A program made the translations under genes and the position numbers. Shown in pieces: positions 45,242 through 52,776 of a stretch of 64,000 bases of DNA. The stretch is from Pseudomonas sp. MRSN 12121 (GTDB lineage Bacteria > Pseudomonadota > Gammaproteobacteria > Pseudomonadales > Pseudomonadaceae): contig NZ_CP010892.1 in NCBI RefSeq assembly GCF_000931465.1, positions 1,984,001 to 2,048,000 of the forward strand, given 5' to 3'. The notes under the pieces were generated by a model that was not told the origin of the DNA, did no database searches, and worked only from the letters and a program-made list of their open reading frames with translations. Numbering within the stretch: the first letter of the stretch is position 1; each line of letters opens with the position of its first letter.

Positions 45242-45931
45242 TCAGCCCATGTGTTCCTGATCGAGGATGATCGCGTTGTCCAGCGCTTCCAGCAGCGCCT
45301 TGCGCACTTTCAGCTTGGTGTTCTTGTGGGCGGTCATGTTGATCTTTTTCAGTTGCCGGGCTGCGGCCAGGGCCGCGCCTTGCAGTTCCTCGGCGCTCAC
45401 CAGCTTGTCGAGGAAGCCGGCGTCCACCGCGCCTTGCGGGTCGAACATCTCGCCATTGATCACCGAGCGGTGCAGCGCGGATTTACGCAGGCGGTCACGG
45501 GCCAGCTCGATGCCGGCGTGGTGCATGGTCATGCCGATCTGCACTTCGTTCAGGCCGATGCTGAACGGGCCCTCGACGCCGATGCGGTAATCCGCGGACA
45601 GCAGCAGGAATGCGCCCTTGGCCACAGCGTGCCCAGGGCAGGCGACGATGACGGGGAAGGGGTGCGACAGCAGGCGACGGGCCAGGGTCGAACCGGCGGT
45701 CACCAGGCTCACGGCTTCCTTGGGGCCGGCGGTCATCACCTTCAGGTCGTAGCCGCCCGACAGAATGCCTGGCTGCCCGGTGACGATCACCACCGCGCGA
45801 TCGGCAGTGGCCTGGTCCAGTGCGGCGTTGAAAGCGGCAATCACGTCCGGGGAAATGGCATTGACCTTGCCATTGCTCAAGGTCAGGGTCGCGATACCGT
45901 CTTCGAGGTGGTAAGAGATCAACTCACTCAT
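45242..45931 (-). CDS. Enoyl-CoA hydratase/isomerase family protein
   Basis: A 229-residue crotonase-superfamily protein. Signatures include LTLSNGKVNAISPDVIAAFN and the oxyanion-hole stretch LSGGYDLKVM, followed by PFPVIVACPGHAVAKGAFLL. At the usual first catalytic glutamate (GxxxGGGxE in hydratases) the sequence reads VAKGAFLLL, while the second, in GLNEVQIG, is present. This suits an isomerase or other crotonase activity better than a hydratase. No operon partners. Confidence 0.85.
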   Translation of the reverse strand: MSELISYHLEDGIATLTLSNGKVNAISPDVIAAFNAALDQATADRAVVIVTGQPGILSGGYDLKVMTAGPKEAVSLVTAGSTLARRLLSHPFPVIVACPGHAVAKGAFLLLSADYRIGVEGPFSIGLNEVQIGMTMHHAGIELARDRLRKSALHRSVINGEMFDPQGAVDAGFLDKLVSAEELQGAALAAARQLKKINMTAHKNTKLKVRKALLEALDNAIILDQEHMG

Positions 45932-46182
45932 GACGCAATTCCTTGTATTGAAGTGGGGCAGACGTTACCCACCGCCACAGGTCAGGTAAAGCGCTGTGAC
46001 TGACCGGTGAGTCAGCCCTTGGCGGCCTGACAAGCGTAGCCAGCCAGCTGGAGTGGGTATCGGCCCTTCTATAAGGCTGGCAGCCAGGCCAGAGATTGGC
46101 CGGTTTGCCATGGCCTCGGCACTCTCCTGGCGGGCGGATCCGCAGAAATGCCTTAAGCGCATGAAAATTCTGAAAAAAACCT

Positions 46183-46211
46183 TTGCCATCGGAAAAGCTT
46201 TCGACTACATT
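46183..46211 (+). promoter_or_regulatory. Promoter of tRNA-Ser
   Basis: TTGCCA (46183-46188), exactly 17 bp, then TACATT (46206-46211), followed by the GC-rich discriminator AGCGCGCC typical of stringently controlled stable-RNA promoters. It is the only clear signal in the 318-bp gene-free stretch 45932-46249. Confidence 0.7.
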
Positions 46212-46249
46212 AGCGCGCCTCGACAGACTGAATCGGTTTGACGAGACAC

Positions 46250-46339
46250 GGTTGGGTGTCCGAGTGGCTTAAGGAGCACGCCTGGAAAGTGTGTATACAG
46301 GAAACTGTATCGAGGGTTCGAATCCCTCCTCAACCGCCA
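46250..46339 (+). tRNA. tRNA-Ser (anticodon GGA)
   Basis: A 90-nt class II tRNA including encoded CCA. The acceptor stem GGTTGGG pairs with CTCAACC (one G-U), discriminator G. The anticodon loop CTGGAAA gives anticodon GGA. A long variable arm (TATACAG-gaaa-CTGTAT) and the T-loop GGTTCGAATCC are all visible. It decodes UCC/UCU. Confidence 0.97.
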
Positions 46340-46352
46340 TATTCGATCCACG

Positions 46353-46390
46353 AAAAACCCCTGGTTTCCTTGAGAAGCCAGGGGTTTTTT
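46353..46390. terminator. Terminator after tRNA-Ser
   Basis: AAAAACCCCTGG / CCAGGGG followed by TTTTTT, starting 14 bp after the CCA end. Confidence 0.9.
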
Positions 46391-46455
46391 GCTTTCTGGC
46401 GCGGCAGGAAAGTGCTTCAGGGCGCCAAGGCCTGGAGCTGCCTCGACGGCTCGGG

Positions 46456-46560
46456 TGTAAGCGCGCGCCGGATTTGGCACTACTTGGCGCCGAGATTGGC
46501 ACCGCTTGAACTCACTGTGATCATGCAGTTTTGCGAGTTCTTTGGCACTTCAACAGCGTG
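46456..46560. repeat. Possible prophage end with TTGGCAC motifs
   Basis: TTGGCAC, TTGGCGC and TTGGCAC occur at about 46474, 46484 and 46496, and TTTGGCAC again at about 46540. They lie between the host terminator (46390) and the first phage reading frame (46584). A TGT trinucleotide at 46456 could be the phage terminus, as transposable phages end in 5'-TG. The exact boundary is not determinable here. Confidence 0.35.
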
Positions 46561-46583
46561 CCCCTGTCGCCGAACAGAAGGCA

Positions 46584-46748
46584 TCACAGTGGCGGTCGCT
46601 CAGACTCAACTAGTGCCATAAACGCGATGATCAGCGGATCGTCATCTTCAAGAGTGCCCAGGTGCGGGTAAGCGCCTTCGTCCTGATCACATCCAAAAAT
46701 AGCGACAACCTCTGTTTGAGCCTCGTCAGAAAACTGAACGCATTTCAT
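46584..46748 (-). CDS. Small protein downstream of the tail fibre
   Basis: A 54-residue reading frame (MKCVQFSDEAQTEVVAIFGC at the start, acidic EDDDPL in the middle, ending VESERPPL). Its ATG overlaps the tail-fibre stop (ATGA). Short proteins of this type commonly follow tail-fibre genes in Pseudomonas prophages and may assist fibre assembly; it recalls XkdW-like proteins. That relation is tentative. Confidence 0.5.
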   Translation of the reverse strand: MKCVQFSDEAQTEVVAIFGCDQDEGAYPHLGTLEDDDPLIIAFMALVESERPPL

Positions 46749-47692
46749 ATTTTGTACCCCGACACAAAAATATCCACCGTGAAGCCGGCTGTAGATTGCG
46801 AGTTTGTCTCACGGTGGAACAGTGCTTGCTTTGTGATCAGCGGCAGGTCGATAAAGGTGCCAGGCACCCCCTGGTTCGTTGACACATAACCACCGAACAC
46901 CTGTAGCCCCATACCGTTTGCATCAGCCGCCAGTTGCATACTTAGGCCACCAGTGCCAGAGGAAGCGCCCAACATTGCTGAACCACTCACGGTTTTCGCA
47001 TTGCGCGGCACAGCTCCGCCAATAGCAAGGCTTGTCAGGGAACCGGCCAAGGCTGTAGCGCTCAGAACGCCGATTCTTAGGAAGGTAACCGAACGATCCT
47101 CCTGATAGGCCGGCATAAACTGCGCAACCCCATTCACCGGCCAGACGCTAACAAGAGCGGACGCCGCATACCCCGACGTTAAGTTAAACGCCGGATAAAC
47201 GTTGGGAAGAAAAAAGTTGCCGTTCACCGCGAGCAATGCCGATGTGTTAGATGTTGGGTTGTAGATTGCGTATATGCCTATAAACCCGGATGTCGGGACT
47301 GGTCCCACATCAATTCCGCCAGGACCAGTAACGGCCAAATTGACGGTTTTACTAAAGTTTTTCAGGACCCAAGCCTGTCCGCCATTTTCAGTCTTGACCA
47401 CTACTTCATCCGCCGTAAATGTCGCTGTCTGGCTTGCCGCAGTAACTGACATTTTGGCATTGACAGCTCCAGCAGGAGCGCCGGAAATTGACCGTATCGC
47501 GGTCACCACCTGGTTATCTTTGGTAGGGTCAAGCGCCAGGCCTACCCCTTCCACAACGGCGACTAGCTCACGCTGAACAGTGTTAAGCCAATCTGCCTTA
47601 ATCAGAGTGGCACCCACGCCGGCGCCAGGGTTGCCCTCTGTCCATTCTCCTCCGGCGTTCGCCGTATTTGTGCTGTGTCCAATTTTTTTCAT
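46745..47692 (-). CDS. Phage tail fibre protein (Mu S-like)
   Basis: A 315-residue host-recognition protein. The N-terminus (MKKIGHSTNTANAGGEWTEG, ATLIKADWLNTVQRELVAVV) is the baseplate-attachment region typical of Pseudomonas phage fibres. The middle and C-terminus are Gly/Ser/Thr/Ala-rich beta structure (VSGSAMLGASSGTGGLSMQL). It is shorter than many fibres. ATG 47692 overlaps the gp48 stop by one base and is preferred over an upstream start inside gp48. Confidence 0.82.
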   Translation of the reverse strand: MKKIGHSTNTANAGGEWTEGNPGAGVGATLIKADWLNTVQRELVAVVEGVGLALDPTKDNQVVTAIRSISGAPAGAVNAKMSVTAASQTATFTADEVVVKTENGGQAWVLKNFSKTVNLAVTGPGGIDVGPVPTSGFIGIYAIYNPTSNTSALLAVNGNFFLPNVYPAFNLTSGYAASALVSVWPVNGVAQFMPAYQEDRSVTFLRIGVLSATALAGSLTSLAIGGAVPRNAKTVSGSAMLGASSGTGGLSMQLAADANGMGLQVFGGYVSTNQGVPGTFIDLPLITKQALFHRETNSQSTAGFTVDIFVSGYKI

Positions 47693-48267
47693 CAGTTGTC
47701 TCCGTAGCCAAACAGCAAGATCGATTCGGCGGGCATCATTTGCCGAAGCCGACATTCAAGAGCCTTATTGCCCCAGGCGGCTAATGGGTCTCCTGCTCCA
47801 GAGACCCCGACTCTGGAGTAACTGACGCTCACAGCCGGAGCGTTGACGAGCCATGTGAATGCCCAATCGCCGCCATAAATAGGGTCTCCCGCTTGCGCAA
47901 TGCCTGCGCGGGCGGGCCGAAAGGTGGTGATGGTGATGTCGTAGCCCAGGCTCTTGGCCAGAGCGATAAAGAAGGACTTGCTCTGTCCGCCACGACCTTG
48001 CAGCTTGCTGACAACCGCTTGCACGCGCTGACCGACAGATTGGGAGACGCCCAGAAGGCAAGGATCAGGCAGAGCAAGCACTCGCTCCCAATCTGAAAGG
48101 CCCTCTCCGGTATCGGGGAAGATGGCGCTATAAATCGCCTCGACACTGTTGTCAGCCAGGGTCAGGGCGTTGGCTTCGGCCTCAATAGCCGCCGATAGAT
48201 TGGGGGCTGTACCGTCATAAGAGACAGGCGGTAGCAACAGTCGGAGCTGGTCGGCAAGAGTGGTCAT
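47692..48267 (-). CDS. Baseplate wedge protein, DUF2313/YmfQ family (Mu gp48-like)
   Basis: A 191-residue protein of the DUF2313 (YmfQ, Mu gp48) family. It has LLPPVSYDGTAPNLSAAIEA at the N-terminus, WERVLALPDPC in the middle, then RGGQSKSFFIALAKSLGYDI. It connects the baseplate J protein to the tail fibre. It overlaps gp47 by 4 nt (ATGA). Confidence 0.88.
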   Translation of the reverse strand: MTTLADQLRLLLPPVSYDGTAPNLSAAIEAEANALTLADNSVEAIYSAIFPDTGEGLSDWERVLALPDPCLLGVSQSVGQRVQAVVSKLQGRGGQSKSFFIALAKSLGYDITITTFRPARAGIAQAGDPIYGGDWAFTWLVNAPAVSVSYSRVGVSGAGDPLAAWGNKALECRLRQMMPAESILLFGYGDN

Positions 48268-49334
48268 TCCAGCAGCCCCAGAGTGATGGTTCCGGGGCGA
48301 ATCCAGCCGACCAGGCTCGGATCACTTGAGGCGGCCAGGTTACTCGCCGGGGTTATCACAGAGCGATCTGTGACGCCTGCCAAGTTGTTTACCATGGCTT
48401 CGATCTGCGAGCGCTTGAGCGCTTCACGCGGCCTCAATGCCCCAAGCAAGGCGTCATAGGCTTTCTGAGCGGCGACCTGAACATCTTCAAGCTGATAACC
48501 GGGGGCCAGCTCCACTAAGGCGGTGGAGTCGACGGTGCGAATAGTTGGGGCATAAACCCATACGTCGGCGATGACAGAACATTGACCAAGGATGTACTCC
48601 AGACAGGTGGCGATAACCTCGGCAGATGGAATGCCAGCGCCGGCCGTGATGACAACGTCGACCGTGCCCGCTCCCCGACGCTTGGGCAGTACCAGGGCGT
48701 CCGTGACGCCATCAACCTCTTTGGCCCAGCGTTCATAGTCATAGTCCGCACCACCCGCTGGCGGCCTCTGGATAATGTCCAGAAGCCTGGCTAACAGAGA
48801 CTCGACCTTTTCCTGGTCCTCGCCGCCGGTAGTGGGCTCGCTGAATGCCGCTGCCGAATCCATGCCCAGTGGGGGACTGGTCAGTACGAGGTCGCCGGTA
48901 AGGCCGTTAAGTGCGCTACCGACTGTTTGAGCCTTCACGACGACTGTCGCGGTGTCATCGGTGCCAATTGTCGCACTAGATACAGCGGCGAATGGCTCGC
49001 CGGTCACAACATGCTTAAAGGCGGCTCCCTCCAGCAGCTCGATGCCTACCGCCCCGGTCAAAGTCACTGGCCCGGTTGCTGCTACTGCGTCCTTGCGCAG
49101 AACCCCGCGAATGGCGGCAGCATGGATCACTTCCGCCTCATCAGCGGTGTCAGGGAAGATTTGACGGTAAACCCAGCCGATCTTTTGATACAGCCCCTCA
49201 ATAGCCGCCGCAATCGCGGCAGAGCGGATGTAGTGGTCGCTGTCGGTGCCGATGTCGGCTTCGTCCTGGACGTTGCGAATGTCCCGCAGGATGCCCGCGA
49301 GAATGCTTTCCAGGGATGGGAAGGTATAGGCCAT
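48264..49334 (-). CDS. Baseplate J family protein (Mu gp47-like)
   Basis: A 356-residue baseplate wedge component. Baseplate_J signatures are IHAAAIRGVLRKDAVAATGP and VTGEPFAAVSSATIGTDDTA, with the C-terminal domain carrying ITPASNLAASSDPSLVGWIR. Length fits the Mu gp47 family. The 1-bp gap to gp46 indicates tight packing. Confidence 0.9.
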   Translation of the reverse strand: MAYTFPSLESILAGILRDIRNVQDEADIGTDSDHYIRSAAIAAAIEGLYQKIGWVYRQIFPDTADEAEVIHAAAIRGVLRKDAVAATGPVTLTGAVGIELLEGAAFKHVVTGEPFAAVSSATIGTDDTATVVVKAQTVGSALNGLTGDLVLTSPPLGMDSAAAFSEPTTGGEDQEKVESLLARLLDIIQRPPAGGADYDYERWAKEVDGVTDALVLPKRRGAGTVDVVITAGAGIPSAEVIATCLEYILGQCSVIADVWVYAPTIRTVDSTALVELAPGYQLEDVQVAAQKAYDALLGALRPREALKRSQIEAMVNNLAGVTDRSVITPASNLAASSDPSLVGWIRPGTITLGLLE

Positions 49335-49335
49335 G

Positions 49336-49686
49336 TCAGATCACCCTTACAGGTTGGCGAAACACCTGCGGATTGCCGGTGGCGTCCATGATTTCAATGT
49401 GTAGAAAGAGCCAGCCGTTATGGGGCTGCTCGACGGTTACGGTGATCGCCTTTGCGCGGTCGTCATCGAGCAGTGGCTGGAGGGCCTGCTCGGCGTATTG
49501 CTTGGCAAGGATGCCAACCCGAGGACGGTCTTTTTCGCGGCGAAGTTCATGCAGGCGAGAACCCAAAGTGGGATCTTTCCACCAGGTCCCGAGGGGAGTC
49601 ATGAGGCGGATGTAGACGGCGTTTGCCAGCGTATTGATACGCTGGCCCGTCAAGTCACCTGTAGTTGGGTCTATGCCTGCGTCCAT
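49336..49686 (-). CDS. Baseplate protein, Mu gp46/GP46 family (gp25/GPW-like)
   Basis: A 116-residue baseplate protein beginning MDAGIDPTTGDLTG and containing NAVYIRLMTPLGTWWKDPTL, GSRLHELRREKDRPRVGILA and QYAEQALQPLLDD. This matches the GP46 family, related to the gp25-like wedge protein that starts sheath assembly. A repeat shared with the region upstream of gpI lies 31 bp before its start. Confidence 0.85.
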   Translation of the reverse strand: MDAGIDPTTGDLTGQRINTLANAVYIRLMTPLGTWWKDPTLGSRLHELRREKDRPRVGILAKQYAEQALQPLLDDDRAKAITVTVEQPHNGWLFLHIEIMDATGNPQVFRQPVRVI

Positions 49687-49716
49687 GGGGAGGCATGGTG
49701 ACGCGCACGCAGGAAA

Positions 49717-49730
49717 TACTGAGTATCAGC
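49717..49730 (-). repeat. 14-bp repeat upstream of gp46
   Basis: GCTGATACTCAGTA on the minus strand in the 87-bp gap between gp45 and gp46. It is identical to 61158-61171. Confidence 0.6.
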
Positions 49731-49773
49731 CCCGTTAAAGCTTGCAACAGTCAATGTCGTAGTGGTGCAAGGA

Positions 49774-50334
49774 TTACTGTTGCTGCGTCGGCGGTGGCCC
49801 GCCGTTGTGGCTGTGCCCGTTATAGATACCTCGGTCGGCCTGCATGCTGCGCGTATGATCGGTGATCTCGCCCTTGGCCTTGATGTCCTTAGTGACCACC
49901 AGGTTTTCCGACATTTCGACCAAGGGCGTTTCAAAGCGAACTTTGTTCTTCACCTTGAACAACAGTTCATCGGTTACGACCTCAATCACCCGGCCGCGCT
50001 TCAAATGGACGTAGTCACCTTCATCGGTATAGAGCGATACCTCGCCGTCTTTTAGCGTCAACCGATAGCGGCCGTCCTCGCTGGCCACGACCACTGAATG
50101 CTTGCTGTTGCCCCCGACAGGGATAACGATGTATTCCGCACCAGGTAATGGCGCAGAGCTGAACCCATAGTTCTGGAACTGCTCCCCAACGACGGTTTCG
50201 CCTGATAGGCCCTGCATCTGCACACCAATCAACTTGCCGTGGGTGTTCCGGGCGGCTACAGCGCGAAATGGCTGGCGAATGTTCGCCATAACCCGGTTGA
50301 TCTGCTCGCGCATGAGGCGCGCCATGGTACTCAT
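49774..50334 (-). CDS. Baseplate spike protein, Mu gp45-like (gpV family)
   Basis: A 186-residue tail-spike/baseplate assembly protein. The N-terminal OB-fold region (MREQINRVMANIRQPFRAVA, GEQFQNYGFSSAPLPGAEYI) is followed by beta-helix repeats. The C-terminal tip reads YNGHSHNGGPPPTQQQ, where HSH is the His-x-His apex motif that binds an iron ion in gpV/gp45 spikes. It pierces the outer membrane during contraction. The 87-bp gap downstream contains one copy of a repeat. Confidence 0.88.
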   Translation of the reverse strand: MSTMARLMREQINRVMANIRQPFRAVAARNTHGKLIGVQMQGLSGETVVGEQFQNYGFSSAPLPGAEYIVIPVGGNSKHSVVVASEDGRYRLTLKDGEVSLYTDEGDYVHLKRGRVIEVVTDELLFKVKNKVRFETPLVEMSENLVVTKDIKAKGEITDHTRSMQADRGIYNGHSHNGGPPPTQQQ

Positions 50335-51467
50335 CAGAGCCCCTTATAGAGTTCGATTAAGGCCGCATCCGGGTCGGCTTTCTTACCCTTACGTTTTTTC
50401 GTTGGGTTGCCGTCGAGTACCCACATTTTGTCTTCTCGCAACCGCAGCTCCGCAATGCAGCCTTCGCTTCGGGTCACGCGAAGGGTGCGCGACATCAGAA
50501 AATAGACGGCATCCAGCCCGTGGGGCTCACTGCGGACGGTGATCCGCTGCCCAGGTGTCCAGACCTGGCCGTTATCGGCGCGGTGGCGATCAACGATGGC
50601 GCGGATTTCGAAGCCCTCCAGACGAGTATCGGCCAGCAGTTTGCGGGCTCGAGTGGTCGCCATGTCCTGGCTCTCGCTGGCGCTATCAATGATCACCTTC
50701 GGCCGAAAGATCCCGCGCCGCGCCAGGGTTTCGTCCTGGATAACTGACTTGAGGTGCGAGCGCTTGGTATCAAGGCCGTCATTGTCATACTGCCCATGCT
50801 GGCCCAGGACGGTGATCTGGCTGTAACGATTGGCAATGGAGCGCCGCACACTCAAGCGCTCCACATTGTTTCCCACGCCGTTCTCACGCATGACCAGCGT
50901 TGCAACAGGCGCGGCGTTGTAGTCCGGCCCACCGACCACCAGGCGCCCATCCGGCTCAACCCAGGGCCATAGTCCGTTGGCCTCTGCCACCTGGAGCAGC
51001 GCCTCCCAAGCCGTTTGACCTGGCTCAATTTGAATGCGTCGCCGAGTCTTGGCATTGGCAGCGCGAATCTCGACCTGGTCGATACCCAATGGCTTTACAA
51101 CCTGGTCGAGGATCTGGCTCAAACTCGCTTCACGCATCGCCACAAATGGCGCCGAGCAATCGACTAGGGGCGCGGCGCGGTCCCGGCCGGTGATGCGCAT
51201 GAAAATTCCCTGGCGGGAAATGTCGTGCTCGAACTCGTCGATCTGCCCAGTCAACACCCTGTCTTTGCCCAACGTAAGCGAGCAAGGAGCACCCTCGGCC
51301 AGCACGCTTGGCAGTCGTGTGGCGTCCTTGGTGTACAGCTCCAGCTCGAAACCATCGGCAGGCGTCAGCAGGTCCGACTCTACGGACCACCCATCCCACG
51401 TTTCATGGGTCAGCCCACCAATGGACAGGCGGATCTCTTCATTTTGCGCTTCATTCGGCATAGGCAC
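50334..51467 (-). CDS. Baseplate hub protein, Mu P/gp44-like
   Basis: A 377-residue hub protein of the gp27-like fold. Segments are IGGLTHETWDGWSVESDLLT, then FELELYTKDATRLPSVLAEG, GQTAWEALLQVAEANGLWPW and WTPGQRITVRSEPHGLDAVY. It forms the hub that carries the gp45 spike, whose gene follows directly (shared base at 50334). The C-terminal tail is Lys-rich (PTKKRKGKKADPD). Confidence 0.87.
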   Translation of the reverse strand: MPMPNEAQNEEIRLSIGGLTHETWDGWSVESDLLTPADGFELELYTKDATRLPSVLAEGAPCSLTLGKDRVLTGQIDEFEHDISRQGIFMRITGRDRAAPLVDCSAPFVAMREASLSQILDQVVKPLGIDQVEIRAANAKTRRRIQIEPGQTAWEALLQVAEANGLWPWVEPDGRLVVGGPDYNAAPVATLVMRENGVGNNVERLSVRRSIANRYSQITVLGQHGQYDNDGLDTKRSHLKSVIQDETLARRGIFRPKVIIDSASESQDMATTRARKLLADTRLEGFEIRAIVDRHRADNGQVWTPGQRITVRSEPHGLDAVYFLMSRTLRVTRSEGCIAELRLREDKMWVLDGNPTKKRKGKKADPDAALIELYKGL

Positions 51468-52776
51468 GCAGGATTACACCTGCCTCGATATTGTGAGGTG
51501 CTTTCAAGTCAGGATTGAGCCGGATCAGTTCCAGGGCGCGGTCATGGTCGCCGTACCAGCGGTGCGCCAGAAGACGCAGGCTGGCCGGACTGGCCACCAC
51601 GCGCTCGACCAGCGGCGGGCTCTGCAAAATGACCTGCCGGGCGCGTTCCTGGATCAGTGCGGCAATGTTGCGCAACGACTCAATGACCTGCCGGGAGTCC
51701 TCTACGCTGTACAGCCGCCGTTGCAACAAGATCGCTGACAGGACGAGGGACCGCACCAGGTTAACCAACCCCTCAAGTTCCAGGGGGCTCAAAGTCGGTG
51801 TGTCGGCTTCGTCCTCGATGACGGTGGCCACCGCTTCGGCGTGGGACAAGGCCAGCTCAGTGATAACCAGGACGACCAGGGCGAAAGCATTCGCCGCGAC
51901 AGGATCATCAGGCATTCCCTCTGGCAAAAGATCATCGGTTGACGCGGTCCCCTGGCGCGCACTGATCAAGAAGGCGTTGCCTGCTCGTGCTGCATCGGTG
52001 GTCAGGCTGGCAGCCCCTGGGAAGATGGCAGGGACACCAGATCGGGAGAGCAGCGCCGTAGACGAGGTGGGCGTACTCCCCTCGAAAGCGCCCCGTATCT
52101 CTGTTGGGGTTCGCATGAGGTCGGTCAACGGGTCAAACGCGCCTGACGTGTGCTTGGCCATGGAGCCAACCCCGGACACTACGCCCAGGATCTGCGAGCG
52201 GAGTTGTTGTAACCGCAGACCGATACCAGGAAGCCCCAGAGCCTTTTCGATCAACCCGACCCAGCCACCACCAATCCACGATTGAATCTCGCTGACCAGG
52301 GAATCAATCCGGCCGAACAGATCGAAGACACCATCTTGCCAGGTGTATACATCCGCCAGATCCGTCGTGCCGGAGTCGATGAATTCAAACTGACGCTCAA
52401 AGAACGGCAAATCAGGGGTGTCTTCGACGAACGTTAAACTGATCTCGGCGAAGTCTGGACTATCAGCGTGATGCTTTACTTCACCCGTCTGGTTGACGAC
52501 GCTCAGTGTGCCGTAAATCGGGTGGATAAGTTCGCCAGGCCCTGGAGTGTTGAGGGCCTGCAACAGCTGCTGTAGTTCGATTTCGTAGTTGTCACCGAAC
52601 AGCACCACCTGCATGGGAAAACGACGGGCGCCACGGCCAAGGTCTTTAACCCGGTCACCATCTTTAAAGGGCGTGCCATGCTCCGAAAGGGCTCTCTGCC
52701 ATTGGAGGCTTTCACCCACGACATGGAAAGCCACTCCACGGTACGAGGCATCCAGAAGTGTCTGCGACCAGCTCAT
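51451..52776 (-). CDS. DNA circularization protein N (Mu gp43-like)
   Basis: A 441-residue tail/injection protein. The DNA-circularization N-terminal domain reads MSWSQTLLDASYRGVAFHVV and RALSEHGTPFKDGDRVKDLG, then a LysM-like or assembly region and VASPASLRLLAHRWYGDHDR near the C-terminus. In Mu, N is a tail protein that circularizes the injected DNA. It overlaps P by 17 nt. Confidence 0.88.
   Translation of the reverse strand: MSWSQTLLDASYRGVAFHVVGESLQWQRALSEHGTPFKDGDRVKDLGRGARRFPMQVVLFGDNYEIELQQLLQALNTPGPGELIHPIYGTLSVVNQTGEVKHHADSPDFAEISLTFVEDTPDLPFFERQFEFIDSGTTDLADVYTWQDGVFDLFGRIDSLVSEIQSWIGGGWVGLIEKALGLPGIGLRLQQLRSQILGVVSGVGSMAKHTSGAFDPLTDLMRTPTEIRGAFEGSTPTSSTALLSRSGVPAIFPGAASLTTDAARAGNAFLISARQGTASTDDLLPEGMPDDPVAANAFALVVLVITELALSHAEAVATVIEDEADTPTLSPLELEGLVNLVRSLVLSAILLQRRLYSVEDSRQVIESLRNIAALIQERARQVILQSPPLVERVVASPASLRLLAHRWYGDHDRALELIRLNPDLKAPHNIEAGVILRAYAE

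Noticed and set aside
46250..46339. tRNA-Ser as the integration site (att) of the prophage
   Set aside because: No second copy of the tRNA 3' end appears in the window, no integrase is seen, and a host terminator separates the tRNA from the phage genes. Mu-like phages insert by transposition.
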